This document shows positions 52,815 to 60,912 of a stretch of DNA of 64,000 nt, piece after piece (positions within the stretch are counted from its first letter, which is position 1; each line of letters starts with the position of its first letter). The DNA is from UBA2421 sp002343075 (lineage in GTDB: Bacteria; Planctomycetota; Phycisphaerae; Tepidisphaerales; Tepidisphaeraceae). The stretch lies in assembly GCA_937982565.1 (NCBI GenBank), contig CALJLN010000039.1:1-64000 (forward strand), written 5' to 3'. Made by a program: the position numbers and the translations under genes. The notes below the pieces were generated by a model. It saw nothing but the letters and a program-made list of their open reading frames with translations. It was not told the origin of the DNA and made no database searches.

Positions 52815-53906
52815 TCAGCGCATCCATTTCGGTGGACGACGCTTGTTGGCAGTGTGTATCTTCTTCCAACGCTCCTTCTCAAGCCGGGCAAGGTTGGTAT
52901 CTTCCCGCCGCGCTTCGTAGGCCGACTCTCGCTGTAACTTCTGGTAACTCTTATAGCGATCTCTATCCAGCCGCCCTTCTTCCAGAGCGACACGAATGGC
53001 ACACCCCGGCTCCGACTGGTGATTGCAATCGCTAAATCGGCAGGCCGCTGCCAGTTGCTCGATGTCGTTGAAGGTTTGTGAGACACCTGCATCGGCTTCG
53101 GTCAGTTGCAGTTCTTTCATGCCGGGCGTGTCGATGATCATTCCGGCACCGGGAACATGCAGCAGTTTTCGGGCGGTTGTTGTGTGGCGGCCCTTGTCCA
53201 TGTGCGCGCTCACCTGCTGCACCGCCTGTGCGTTGCGACCGAGAAGCGCGTTGACCAGCGTCGACTTGCCGCTGCCTGAAGAACCGAGAAGAACGGCCGT
53301 CATGCCGGGTCGGATGCGGTGCCGCACGTCCTCCACCCCGGTCTGGTTGACTGCGGACGCCGCCAGCACGGTGACGCCCGGCGCGATTGCCTCAACACGA
53401 GCGATCGATCGCTCCAAGTCCGCACAGAGGTCAGACTTGGTGAGAAGGACGACGGGCATCGCGCCGCTCTCCCAGACCATGGCCAGGTATCGCTCGATCC
53501 GCCGGAGATTGTGATCGGTGTTCAGGGCGCTGACGACAAACGCAACGTCAATGTTCGCCGCAACAATCTGCAGCGCTCCCGTTTCAGGTGCCTTACGCAT
53601 AAAGGCGCCCCGCCGGGCCAGCGTACGGGTAATCTGCCCGGTGTCGGCACCGGGTGTGGCGCGGACCAAGACAAAATCCCCAACCGCGGGGAGATCGATC
53701 GGGCGGAGAAGTTCGTGGCGTAATCGCCCCGAAAGCGTGCACCAGCGTTCGGATCGACCGTCGTCGACGAGAAACGCCTCGCGCTGCGCCTCAACGACGC
53801 GCGCCAAAGTCATGTTTCCGTCGGCTGCGATGGACTTGAGTTGATGTTCAAAAAATGCATGCCATCCGAGGGACGGCTTTCCTTCAGACAAGTGATTTGT
53901 AAGCAA
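52815..53906 (-). CDS. rsgA: Ribosome small-subunit-dependent GTPase A
   Basis: 363 residues. The circularly permuted GTPase order is seen: TKSD (156-159) before the P-loop GSSGSGKST (208-216) before DTPG (259-262). An N-terminal OB-fold (about 31-110) and a C-terminal zinc knuckle (CRFSDCNHQSEPGC) complete it. It helps mature the 30S subunit. The TTG at 53906 has GGAG seven bases before it. Residues 10-30 (KPSLGWHAFFEHQLKSIAADG) resemble the LGWxxFFxxxF extension found on a subset of RsgA proteins, so this start is preferred over the ATG at 53813. Confidence 0.94.
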   Translation of the reverse strand: MLTNHLSEGKPSLGWHAFFEHQLKSIAADGNMTLARVVEAQREAFLVDDGRSERWCTLSGRLRHELLRPIDLPAVGDFVLVRATPGADTGQITRTLARRGAFMRKAPETGALQIVAANIDVAFVVSALNTDHNLRRIERYLAMVWESGAMPVVLLTKSDLCADLERSIARVEAIAPGVTVLAASAVNQTGVEDVRHRIRPGMTAVLLGSSGSGKSTLVNALLGRNAQAVQQVSAHMDKGRHTTTARKLLHVPGAGMIIDTPGMKELQLTEADAGVSQTFNDIEQLAAACRFSDCNHQSEPGCAIRVALEEGRLDRDRYKSYQKLQRESAYEARREDTNLARLEKERWKKIHTANKRRPPKWMR

Positions 53907-54026
53907 AGGATCGCTCCGCCTGCGGCGCGTGCCGCAGCTAAATGGGTTCGTTCATTCAAAATCAACGCGTGAATGAGGAGGAACCGCCGTCAGCGGGCAG
54001 GATCGACTTTGCGATGAGAGAAGCGA

Positions 54027-54080
54027 TCAGGCGAGCGCAGAAAAGGCGGTTGCACCGAAGATGGATTGAAGGACAGTCAT
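54027..54080 (-). CDS. Putative 17-residue micro-ORF upstream of rsgA
   Basis: A strong AAAGGAGG (54089-54096) lies eight bases before the ATG at 54080. It is followed by 17 codons (MTVLQSIFGATAFSALA) and TGA at 54027-54029. The peptide is hydrophobic. It lies 35 bases after a credible promoter and 120 bases before the rsgA start. It could be a leader peptide or a small membrane peptide. Evidence is only the ribosome site and promoter, so the call is tentative. Confidence 0.45.
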   Translation of the reverse strand: MTVLQSIFGATAFSALA

Positions 54081-54114
54081 CTTGTGAACCTCCTTTCAAA
54101 GAGTTGGCAAGGAA

Positions 54115-54142
54115 AAAATATCGGAAGAGCACTGAAAGTCAA
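54115..54142 (-). promoter_or_regulatory. Probable sigma70-type promoter of the micro-ORF/rsgA unit
   Basis: On the minus strand TTGACT (54142-54137) and TATTTT (54120-54115) are separated by 16 bases, immediately after the terminator of the giant protein gene. Confidence 0.6.
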
Positions 54143-54143
54143 C

Positions 54144-54178
54144 AAAAATGCCGGAAAAAGCGAGCACTTCTTCCGGCA
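54144..54178 (-). terminator. Terminator of the second giant secreted protein gene
   Basis: On the minus strand an eight-base stem, TGCCGGAA/TTCCGGCA (54178-54171 and 54156-54149), is followed by TTTTT at 54148-54144. It lies 83 bases after the stop at 54261. Confidence 0.85.
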
Positions 54179-54260
54179 CACCCCCGCCGCCAGCGATCGG
54201 GAACGCCCGCGGCGGGGGTAGGTCGATGATTCTCACATCGAATCGACGCGCGTTGGCGGA

Positions 54261-57200
54261 TCAGACGACGCTCATTCGGTCTCCGATGCGATCTCCAATC
54301 GCCTGCCGTTCGGCGATCGCGTCCAGCAGTTCGACGGGTGCGATTTCGCTGAAGCGCTGTTCACTGAAGATAGACTTGGCAATGTTCCGCATGTTGCGAG
54401 GTGCTTCGCTGGGGACGCTAAGGCCAAAGTTGGCCGCCAGCGCGGTGAAATCGTCGAGATTCACGAACGCATCGTAGTTTGAGTTGCCCTGCGACCAGTT
54501 TCCGCCGAGGCCGAACTGTGCGCCCAGCCGGGTGAAATCATCAAGGTTAACGTTGCCGTTGAGGTCGGCATCGCCGTAAAGCGTGTATCGAATGAGGAAA
54601 TCACCGGCGGCGACCGGGCTGCCGAAGAAGTTGACAGCACCGACAGCGCTGGCGAAACCATATCCCAGCGCATCAATCGCACTGCCCCCCGCGGCAGCCG
54701 ACGAAATGATCGCGGGCTGCGCCGCGGTGGTCCAGGCACCGCCGGCATAGCCTGTGGTCAACCGGGTACGATAGAAATTTTCACCCGCCACGGCCCTGTC
54801 GATGAACCCGCCATCGGATAGATCAAGCCGGCCATTGATAATCGTCGACTGGACATCCAGAAGCAGATTGCCCGAGTTCTGCACCACGAACCCACCGAGA
54901 CCGATGTTAAGCAGATTGAGGTCCTGACTATTCGCAAACCGGACAGGCGTGGTACCAACGGCATCCGTATTCACAGCAACGCTATCCAGGCCCGCTTCGC
55001 CGTCGATCACGTTCGAGACCCCGACGAAGCTTCCCTCGACGTTGATGATGTCAGCGCCGGCCCCGCCGCGCACGGTCGGGAAGGCGTTGGGGTTGGTGAG
55101 ATTGATGGTATTGTTGCCGCTGCCCGCCTGAACGACGATGTTATCGTGAGCGATGGCAGTGAGCGCATAACTCCAGTCGCTCTTGGTGAACGTGCCGCCG
55201 CTGTAGGTCATGGTGTCGTTGCCAGCGTCGGCGCTGTCATCAAGGAAGAGAGTGTCTGTTCCACCGCCGCCGTTGACACTCACATTGCCACGGAAATTGG
55301 CAATGAACCCGTTGGGCGTTGTAATGGTGTCATTGCCATTGTTGCCGTTGATTGTGACGTTGATCGGGTCATCAATGGACGGATTGGGGAATGGCTGCAG
55401 AATGGTGCTTCCAACGCCATTGATATTGATGGTATTTCCCAGCCCGCTGGCATCGACCAAAAGCTCCTCGATATTCCCCCCGCCGAGGAAGCCTGCCGAC
55501 CAGTTCACTGCGCCGGTGCCGGTAGATTTGGCAAAGCTACCGCCGTTGATATTGAGGATACCCCCGCCGGCGTCGGTTGTGTCATCAATGCGCACCCTGT
55601 CCGTGCCGCCCCCGCCGTTGACGGTTACGGTCGAGTCGATGTTTAAGTCGAAGTCGCCGCCGCCGATGTTGAAGGTGTCGTTTCCATCAGCGCCATTGAG
55701 ACTGTACGCCACGGTGGACAGCGCACTGGTAACATTGATCGGGGTCGGCTGATTGTTAGTGATCGCGGTGAAAGCCTCTACAGTGCTGTAGTTGATCGGC
55801 GCACTGGTCGAGCCTGCGGTCACCTGGAACGAGTTGCTGGTAAGTGTATACCCGCCGGCGGTGGCATCGCCGCTGTCGCTGAGCGAGACAGAGTCAGAAC
55901 CCGCGCCGCCGGCCAGGATTACGGTGCCCAGCACAGAGTTGTTCAGGTCCAACACACTGTTGGCAAACGTATCGTTTCCGCCCAGCCCATTGAGCCGCAT
56001 CGTCTGCAGCGAGCTGGTGTTCGAAAAGTTGATCGTGTTATTGTTGTTGCTCGCGTTGAGCGTCAGATCCTCGACAAGCAAGTAGCTGATCGAAACAGGA
56101 TCCGGCGACTTGCTGAGCGAGGTTGCCGTGATGTTATAAGTGTCATCGAGCGCGTCGAGATTGTCGTCGAGAATCAGCGAATCCGTTCCGGCACCGGCGT
56201 TGAGAATCCATGTGGCGTTGAAGAAATTGGTATCGAGGTCCTGACCGATGTTAATCAGATCGGCGCCATTTCCGGTGTTAAGCCTGAATGTTGTTCCCGA
56301 GGCCACGCCGCCCTGCTGTACCTGGTCGCCAGCGGTGCCGGTTGTCAGTGTCACGTCTTCCACCGCCGAGAAGTTCAGTGAGCCAAGCGCGCCGGTGCGG
56401 AGAATCGACGCCGAGCCAATCGAATAGCTGCTGCCGACGGCGCGGGTGGAGTCGTCTACAGTCATGGTATCCGAACCGCCCCCACCGTTGATGGTCACCG
56501 CTGCATCGAGGGTGGTAAATGCATCCCCATCGCCCAGGACAAAGGTCTCGTTACCCCCACCTCCGTTGATGACGTAGTCGGTCGTGGAAAGTGTGGAGTT
56601 GACGTCAAACGAATTGGCATTGCCAGAGGCGTTGAACACAAGGCGCTCAAAACTCGAGTAGCTGATCTGCCGCTCGATCACAGTTCCCACAGCCTTACGG
56701 ACGGAGGATTGGTTGATTTCGATCGTGTCGCTGCCAAGCCCGTCACTCGTGTCGGTAAAGAAGAGTGTATCGGTGCCCGCTCCGGCGTTGATGACGACGT
56801 TTGACCCAAGGTTGGTATCGATGTCGCCAAACTCCTGAGCGACGTTAATGTTGTCGTTGCCGTTTCCCCCGTTGATGGTAACACCCTTGCCCGATTCCAA
56901 CTCATCAATGTCAACATCGTCACCCGCCTCTCCGGCGTTGACGACGATGCTGGTGTACTCTGCGTTGGGAAAGACCTCGCTGGTTCCATTGACTTCGACG
57001 CGCAGATCGCCGGTGTTGACACCGGTCAATTCGAGGTCGATGTTGTCAACGTCGCTTCCATTCTGATTCGCATCGCCGGTGACCGTTACGACGTTCGTCG
57101 TGGTATTCAGGTTGGCATAAAAGGTATTGATCGTGCTCGGCAGCGCGATGGTGTAGTTATAAGCATCTCGCAAGATGGTAGCGGTGAGGTCGCTGATCAG

Positions 57201-57962
57201 TTGGCGCTCAGTCGGCGGCGCGTTGACGGTGCGACCGGGGTTCATCAATTCATTGGGATGTGCGGTGCCGCCGGGGAGGATTGTCGGTCCTTCATAAAGG
57301 TGCAGGCCGGTGTTGTTGGTGAAGGTGGCTTCGACAGCCCCGCCGTTGATGTTCCAGGCAAACAGGCGATTGCCGGCGTTATTGGGGTCGGCACCAATAT
57401 CGGTGAAATTGTCATCCAGGAGTAGCGACGACCCGCCAGAGATGCCCATTGCGTGGCCCAGTTCGTGGGCGATGGTGCGGTAGAAATCGTCGTCGTCTGA
57501 TGCCGCGCCTGCGCCGGTAAAGGTGGCGTGGAACGGCGTGAGGACGTTGGTAAACTCCCCATCGTCGGGCACTGTACTGGTGCCGATGACCGGATCAAAG
57601 TACCACCCTTCGCCGCCGCCGTTGTCGTCGAGGGTGATGTTTGCGCTGGTTGGTTTTCCTGCATTTTGCGTCTGGATCGACGCCGCTCCTCGACCGCTGA
57701 TCGGCGCTGCGCTGATATTGACGTTGTAGGTGTTGCCCCCGCCGGCGTAGTTAAAATTAACGATCACCCGTTCCCAGTCGGCGATGGCACGGTCGACAAT
57801 CGCGCGTGCGGTGGCGGCATTGCCCCCGTAGATGCCGAAGTTGTCGCTGACGACGCGATTGGTCCAGTTGATTGTGGACAAAAGTGTCCGGCACTCTAGC
57901 TGCTCACAGGTGGTTCGAGCGGCGCGACGGACCGACTTTTTCTGGCTACCATGAGAACGCAT
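54261..57962 (-). CDS. Giant secreted protein with metzincin-like protease domain and dockerin-like C-terminus
   Basis: 1233 residues. The N-terminus is basic with CEQLECRTLLS, the LEPR-XLL-type leader, and no ordinary signal peptide. A metzincin-like motif HELGHAMGISG lies at 166-176, where the usual third zinc ligand is Gly. A Met-turn-like ELMNPG follows at about 238-243. Next are about 800 residues of Asn/Gly/Asp-rich repeats (NGGGGSD, NGGNGNDN-type), similar to calcium-binding repeat proteins. Two dockerin-like repeats (GDADLNGNV and GNSNYDAFV, each with LDDFT) lie near the C-terminus. There is no PEP-CTERM signal. GGAGG six bases before the ATG at 57962 supports this start. Confidence 0.85.
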   Translation of the reverse strand: MRSHGSQKKSVRRAARTTCEQLECRTLLSTINWTNRVVSDNFGIYGGNAATARAIVDRAIADWERVIVNFNYAGGGNTYNVNISAAPISGRGAASIQTQNAGKPTSANITLDDNGGGEGWYFDPVIGTSTVPDDGEFTNVLTPFHATFTGAGAASDDDDFYRTIAHELGHAMGISGGSSLLLDDNFTDIGADPNNAGNRLFAWNINGGAVEATFTNNTGLHLYEGPTILPGGTAHPNELMNPGRTVNAPPTERQLISDLTATILRDAYNYTIALPSTINTFYANLNTTTNVVTVTGDANQNGSDVDNIDLELTGVNTGDLRVEVNGTSEVFPNAEYTSIVVNAGEAGDDVDIDELESGKGVTINGGNGNDNINVAQEFGDIDTNLGSNVVINAGAGTDTLFFTDTSDGLGSDTIEINQSSVRKAVGTVIERQISYSSFERLVFNASGNANSFDVNSTLSTTDYVINGGGGNETFVLGDGDAFTTLDAAVTINGGGGSDTMTVDDSTRAVGSSYSIGSASILRTGALGSLNFSAVEDVTLTTGTAGDQVQQGGVASGTTFRLNTGNGADLINIGQDLDTNFFNATWILNAGAGTDSLILDDNLDALDDTYNITATSLSKSPDPVSISYLLVEDLTLNASNNNNTINFSNTSSLQTMRLNGLGGNDTFANSVLDLNNSVLGTVILAGGAGSDSVSLSDSGDATAGGYTLTSNSFQVTAGSTSAPINYSTVEAFTAITNNQPTPINVTSALSTVAYSLNGADGNDTFNIGGGDFDLNIDSTVTVNGGGGTDRVRIDDTTDAGGGILNINGGSFAKSTGTGAVNWSAGFLGGGNIEELLVDASGLGNTININGVGSTILQPFPNPSIDDPINVTINGNNGNDTITTPNGFIANFRGNVSVNGGGGTDTLFLDDSADAGNDTMTYSGGTFTKSDWSYALTAIAHDNIVVQAGSGNNTINLTNPNAFPTVRGGAGADIINVEGSFVGVSNVIDGEAGLDSVAVNTDAVGTTPVRFANSQDLNLLNIGLGGFVVQNSGNLLLDVQSTIINGRLDLSDGGFIDRAVAGENFYRTRLTTGYAGGAWTTAAQPAIISSAAAGGSAIDALGYGFASAVGAVNFFGSPVAAGDFLIRYTLYGDADLNGNVNLDDFTRLGAQFGLGGNWSQGNSNYDAFVNLDDFTALAANFGLSVPSEAPRNMRNIAKSIFSEQRFSEIAPVELLDAIAERQAIGDRIGDRMSVV

Positions 57963-58032
57963 AACAGACCTCCAATTTTCCCCACAGGAACACAACCTGC
58001 CCCAAACCGTTCCAGTCAATCTTCAGTACTTG

Positions 58033-58737
58033 TCACGGACAGCACCCCGCGGTTACCTCGTGTGACGGCATGTTTTCGATTCCACCCCAATACCAATGGC
58101 CCGAATCGCGATAAAGCTCACGGCCGCCGAGCGCGCGGACGTGCCCATCGGCCATCACCGCATTGGCCGTTGCAGAACTACCTCGGCCATGCCGGAGTGA
58201 ACCTCGTGGGTTGTGGTCGATGAAGCGCCACCACTGCCCAATGCTGTCGTCGGCCAGGATGATCCAACCGTCGGCGGTGGTGAGGAAGTCGTCGGCGGCG
58301 TGGTCGGCTTTGTCGGCCATGAGGATGATGCGCGAACTGTCCATCTTCGCGTCGCGGCGATATCGCCAGTTGGCCATCTGCAGTGCCGGGTTGAGGGCGA
58401 AGGTAGAAGCGTATTGCGATACCACCGAAGCCTCTGTCGCCTGCCGCGCTGCGGGGCAGTGCATGATTTCGCGGGGAAGGACTTCTTCCTTGGTGACATA
58501 TTTGGCGAGTTGCTGCTCCCAGCGGTCGGCGGTCTGGCTGATTGGGGTAAAACGCCCGCGATTGTCGGCGGCAAAGGCAATCTGGGCGGCGTACAGTTCC
58601 CGCAACTGCGACTGACATTGCACCGCAACCGCCGATCGACGCGCTCCGAGCAGGCTCGGCAGCAAGATGGCGACGAGAATCGCGATAATGCCGATGCAAA
58701 CGAGTAGTTCGACGAGTGTGAATGCTGACCGGCGCAT
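58033..58737 (-). CDS. Pseudopilin-like protein (prepilin-type N-terminal cleavage motif)
   Basis: 234 residues. The start is MRRSAFTLVELLVCIGII, a type IV prepilin or type II pseudopilin signal followed by a hydrophobic helix. The C-terminal part has a NAVMADGHVRALGG phrase of the H-X9-DG planctomycete pseudopilin family. The ATG at 58737 has AGAGGA six bases before it. The frame is open to 58956, but the extra residues lack prepilin features. The role is probably secretion or surface assembly. No other pilus gene is in the window. Confidence 0.85.
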   Translation of the reverse strand: MRRSAFTLVELLVCIGIIAILVAILLPSLLGARRSAVAVQCQSQLRELYAAQIAFAADNRGRFTPISQTADRWEQQLAKYVTKEEVLPREIMHCPAARQATEASVVSQYASTFALNPALQMANWRYRRDAKMDSSRIILMADKADHAADDFLTTADGWIILADDSIGQWWRFIDHNPRGSLRHGRGSSATANAVMADGHVRALGGRELYRDSGHWYWGGIENMPSHEVTAGCCP

Positions 58738-59051
58738 CAAGCTTCCTCTGTGCAGCTGAACCGGCAGGGACACGAGGCGGTTGCCCAACCCGAGGGTCAA
58801 CCGGCCTCGTACCCAAGCCAGCAGGCGTCGGGGGACCGGGCAGGCTCTCAGGGTGAGCCGCTCGATCCCGACTTGACACATCAGGCGATGAATGGGGCCG
58901 GAAGGGATCATGAAATGAAAAAAGTTCTCGGACCCTGGTTGCGCGGACTTGGGCAAGCGGAGAACCGGTTTGGCAAACCATTTTAAGTCGCCCCCGGAGA
59001 CTGTCCGATGAACGCAGGGGAATAGTTTGTCTACGGGAAGGATTTCACGTC
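58738..59051. other. Divergent spacer between the pseudopilin and a small hypothetical gene
   Basis: 314 bases. It contains the ribosome sites of both neighbours and should contain their promoters, but no clear hexamers were found by eye. No gene is seen. Confidence 0.4.
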
Positions 59052-59459
59052 ATGCCTTGCTGGGTAGTTCCATCGGTTGCGAGCGAAATGTGGCATGTTT
59101 CGATCGAACAGATCAATCTGGCGATTGAGCGGGGTCAGATTGCGAGCAAGCAGGAGAACGGATTCACATTCATTGACGTCGCCCCTCATTCGGGGGAAGC
59201 AGCTTTGCCCAGTCGCCCGCCCGCTGCAAAGCCCATCACTTACAAGCTCGTTCGCCACTCCGGGCCGGTTGAGAGCTATCATTTGCCGCGGGCGGCTGAG
59301 ATCATCACACCTGCGGAGATTGAAGGGTTGACCGGCCAGGGTGCTGCCGAAGAACCAGCATCGGAAGGCGGTCGCGCGGCTGGTGCGATGGGGGATTGGC
59401 GCCGCGGGAGAAGCCACGCCACCGGCCGCCGCAATCCGCCGAACCTGAACGCGGCTTAA
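59052..59459 (+). CDS. Hypothetical protein
   Basis: 135 residues, not recognised. The first 40 residues form a conserved-looking stretch: MWHVSIEQINLAIERGQI, then NGFTFIDVAP. The remainder is Pro/Ala/Arg-rich and probably disordered. AAGGA lies 13 bases before the ATG at 59052, which is far, so an alternative start at 59088 (MWHVSIEQ) is possible. It is the gene just before sat, 140 bases upstream. Confidence 0.55.
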   Translation: MPCWVVPSVASEMWHVSIEQINLAIERGQIASKQENGFTFIDVAPHSGEAALPSRPPAAKPITYKLVRHSGPVESYHLPRAAEIITPAEIEGLTGQGAAEEPASEGGRAAGAMGDWRRGRSHATGRRNPPNLNAA

Positions 59460-59510
59460 CCCCTCGACCAGTGGACCGGGGTGGTCCGAGGCGCGGTGGC
59501 AAACGAAGTC

Positions 59511-59539
59511 TTGACGCGCCCTCGCTATTCCCCTATCAA
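59511..59539 (+). promoter_or_regulatory. Probable sigma70-type promoter of sat
   Basis: TTGACG (59511-59516) and TATCAA (59534-59539) are separated by 17 bases. The leader of about 55 bases also holds a small hairpin (TGCC-tCC...GG-gGGCA). Confidence 0.55.
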
Positions 59540-59599
59540 CCCATATCTGAATTAGAGTGAGTTTTTGCCTCCGCTTGGGGGCAGTCTAAGGAGTTTTCC

Positions 59600-60766
59600 A
59601 TGTCGCTCGTCACCCCGCACGGGGGCAAACTTGTGAACCGTCTGCTTTCCCCCGCCGACGCGAAATCTGCCACCGACTCCGCCGCGACGCTGCCTGCAAT
59701 CACGCTCAGCCTGCGAGATGCCTGCGACCTCGAAATGATCGCCATCGGCGCATTCTCCCCGCTGACAGGCTTCCTGGGCTCGGCTGACTTCACACGCGTC
59801 TGCAAAGAGATGCGGCTGGCCGACGGAACGGTATGGCCTATTCCAGTCGTGCTTTCCCCCGAAAACGCCGTCGCGGAGAAGATAAGCCCGGGCAGCAAGG
59901 TTGCACTCAACGACGCTTCGGGCCGCCTGCTGGCCGTGATGACGGTAACTGAGAAATTCAAGCACGATAAGGCACTGGAAATCGTCAACGTCTATGGAAC
60001 CGAAGACGACAAGCACCCCGGCGTGGCGATGGTGAGGCAGCAGGGAGATTGGTGCCTGGCAGGGCCGATCGATGTCATCACCGCCAACCACGAGCCAGAA
60101 TTCCTTGAGTATCGAAAGACGCCAGCAGAGACGCGCGCGATGTTTGAAGAAAAGCAATGGAACACCATCGCGGCGTTTCAGACGCGCAATCCGATCCACC
60201 GGGCGCATGAGTATCTAACGAAGGTCGCCCTGGAGATGACCGACGGACTGCTGATTCATCCAGTTGTCGGCGAAACCAAGAGCGATGATATTCCCGCCGA
60301 CGTGCGGATGGACTGCTACAAGGTGTTGATCGACAACTATTACAACAAAGCCCGCACGATGCTCACGGTGATGCCGCTTGCCATGCGATACGCCGGGCCG
60401 CGCGAGGCGATTTTGCATGCGTTGATTCGAAAGAACTACGGCGTAAGCCACTTCATCGTCGGTCGCGACCATGCTGGAGTGGGCAACTACTATGGTACCT
60501 ACGACGCACAGCAGATTTTCGAGAGGTTCGATGTAGCTAAAGAGATCGGAATCACTCCTCTAAAGTTTGAGAACACGTTCTATTGCAAAAAAACCAAGGG
60601 AATGGCGAGCGACAAGACGACCAACAGTGAGAAAGAAGACCGCGTTTTCCTCGCCGGCACAAAGGTGCGCGAATTGCTGCGCGCAGGCCACCGCCCGCCG
60701 GAGGAGTTTAGCCGTCCGGAAGTGGCTGACATCCTGATTAGATGGGCGCAGTCGCTTCCGGCGTGA
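59600..60766 (+). CDS. sat: Sulfate adenylyltransferase (ATP sulfurylase)
   Basis: 388 residues, the normal length for homo-oligomeric Sat. The active-site motifs are QTRNPIHRAHE (about 194-204) and GRDHAG (about 290-295), with an MPLAMRYAGPREAILHAL stretch. It activates sulfate with ATP to adenosine 5'-phosphosulfate, the first step of assimilation. There is no APS kinase or reductase next to it. GGAG lies seven bases before the ATG at 59600. The pyr genes follow on the same strand after about 150 bases, so shared transcription is possible. Confidence 0.95.
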   Translation: MSLVTPHGGKLVNRLLSPADAKSATDSAATLPAITLSLRDACDLEMIAIGAFSPLTGFLGSADFTRVCKEMRLADGTVWPIPVVLSPENAVAEKISPGSKVALNDASGRLLAVMTVTEKFKHDKALEIVNVYGTEDDKHPGVAMVRQQGDWCLAGPIDVITANHEPEFLEYRKTPAETRAMFEEKQWNTIAAFQTRNPIHRAHEYLTKVALEMTDGLLIHPVVGETKSDDIPADVRMDCYKVLIDNYYNKARTMLTVMPLAMRYAGPREAILHALIRKNYGVSHFIVGRDHAGVGNYYGTYDAQQIFERFDVAKEIGITPLKFENTFYCKKTKGMASDKTTNSEKEDRVFLAGTKVRELLRAGHRPPEEFSRPEVADILIRWAQSLPA

Positions 60767-60912
60767 CTCAGCGCCGCCGGGTACGCAAGGTTCAGGAACT
60801 GCCTCGGGTTGACCTCTTCGAGTTAGCGACTCTTGTTACTCGTGGGGTACATTGCACGGCGAATCTGAAAATTTGTCTGCGGCGGTGTTTTCCCATAGCT
60901 TTCGCCGCAAGG

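Larger units (their letters stand above)
53907..54260. other. Region between rsgA and the second giant protein gene
   Basis: 354 bases. In minus-strand order it contains the terminator at 54144-54178, the promoter at 54115-54142, the micro-ORF at 54027-54080 and the rsgA leader. A plus-strand open frame (53942-54229) crosses all of these and is not believed. Confidence 0.6.

Noticed and set aside
53942..54229. 95-codon plus-strand frame near rsgA
   Set aside because: It crosses a terminator, a promoter and a micro-ORF on the other strand; its composition is basic and random.
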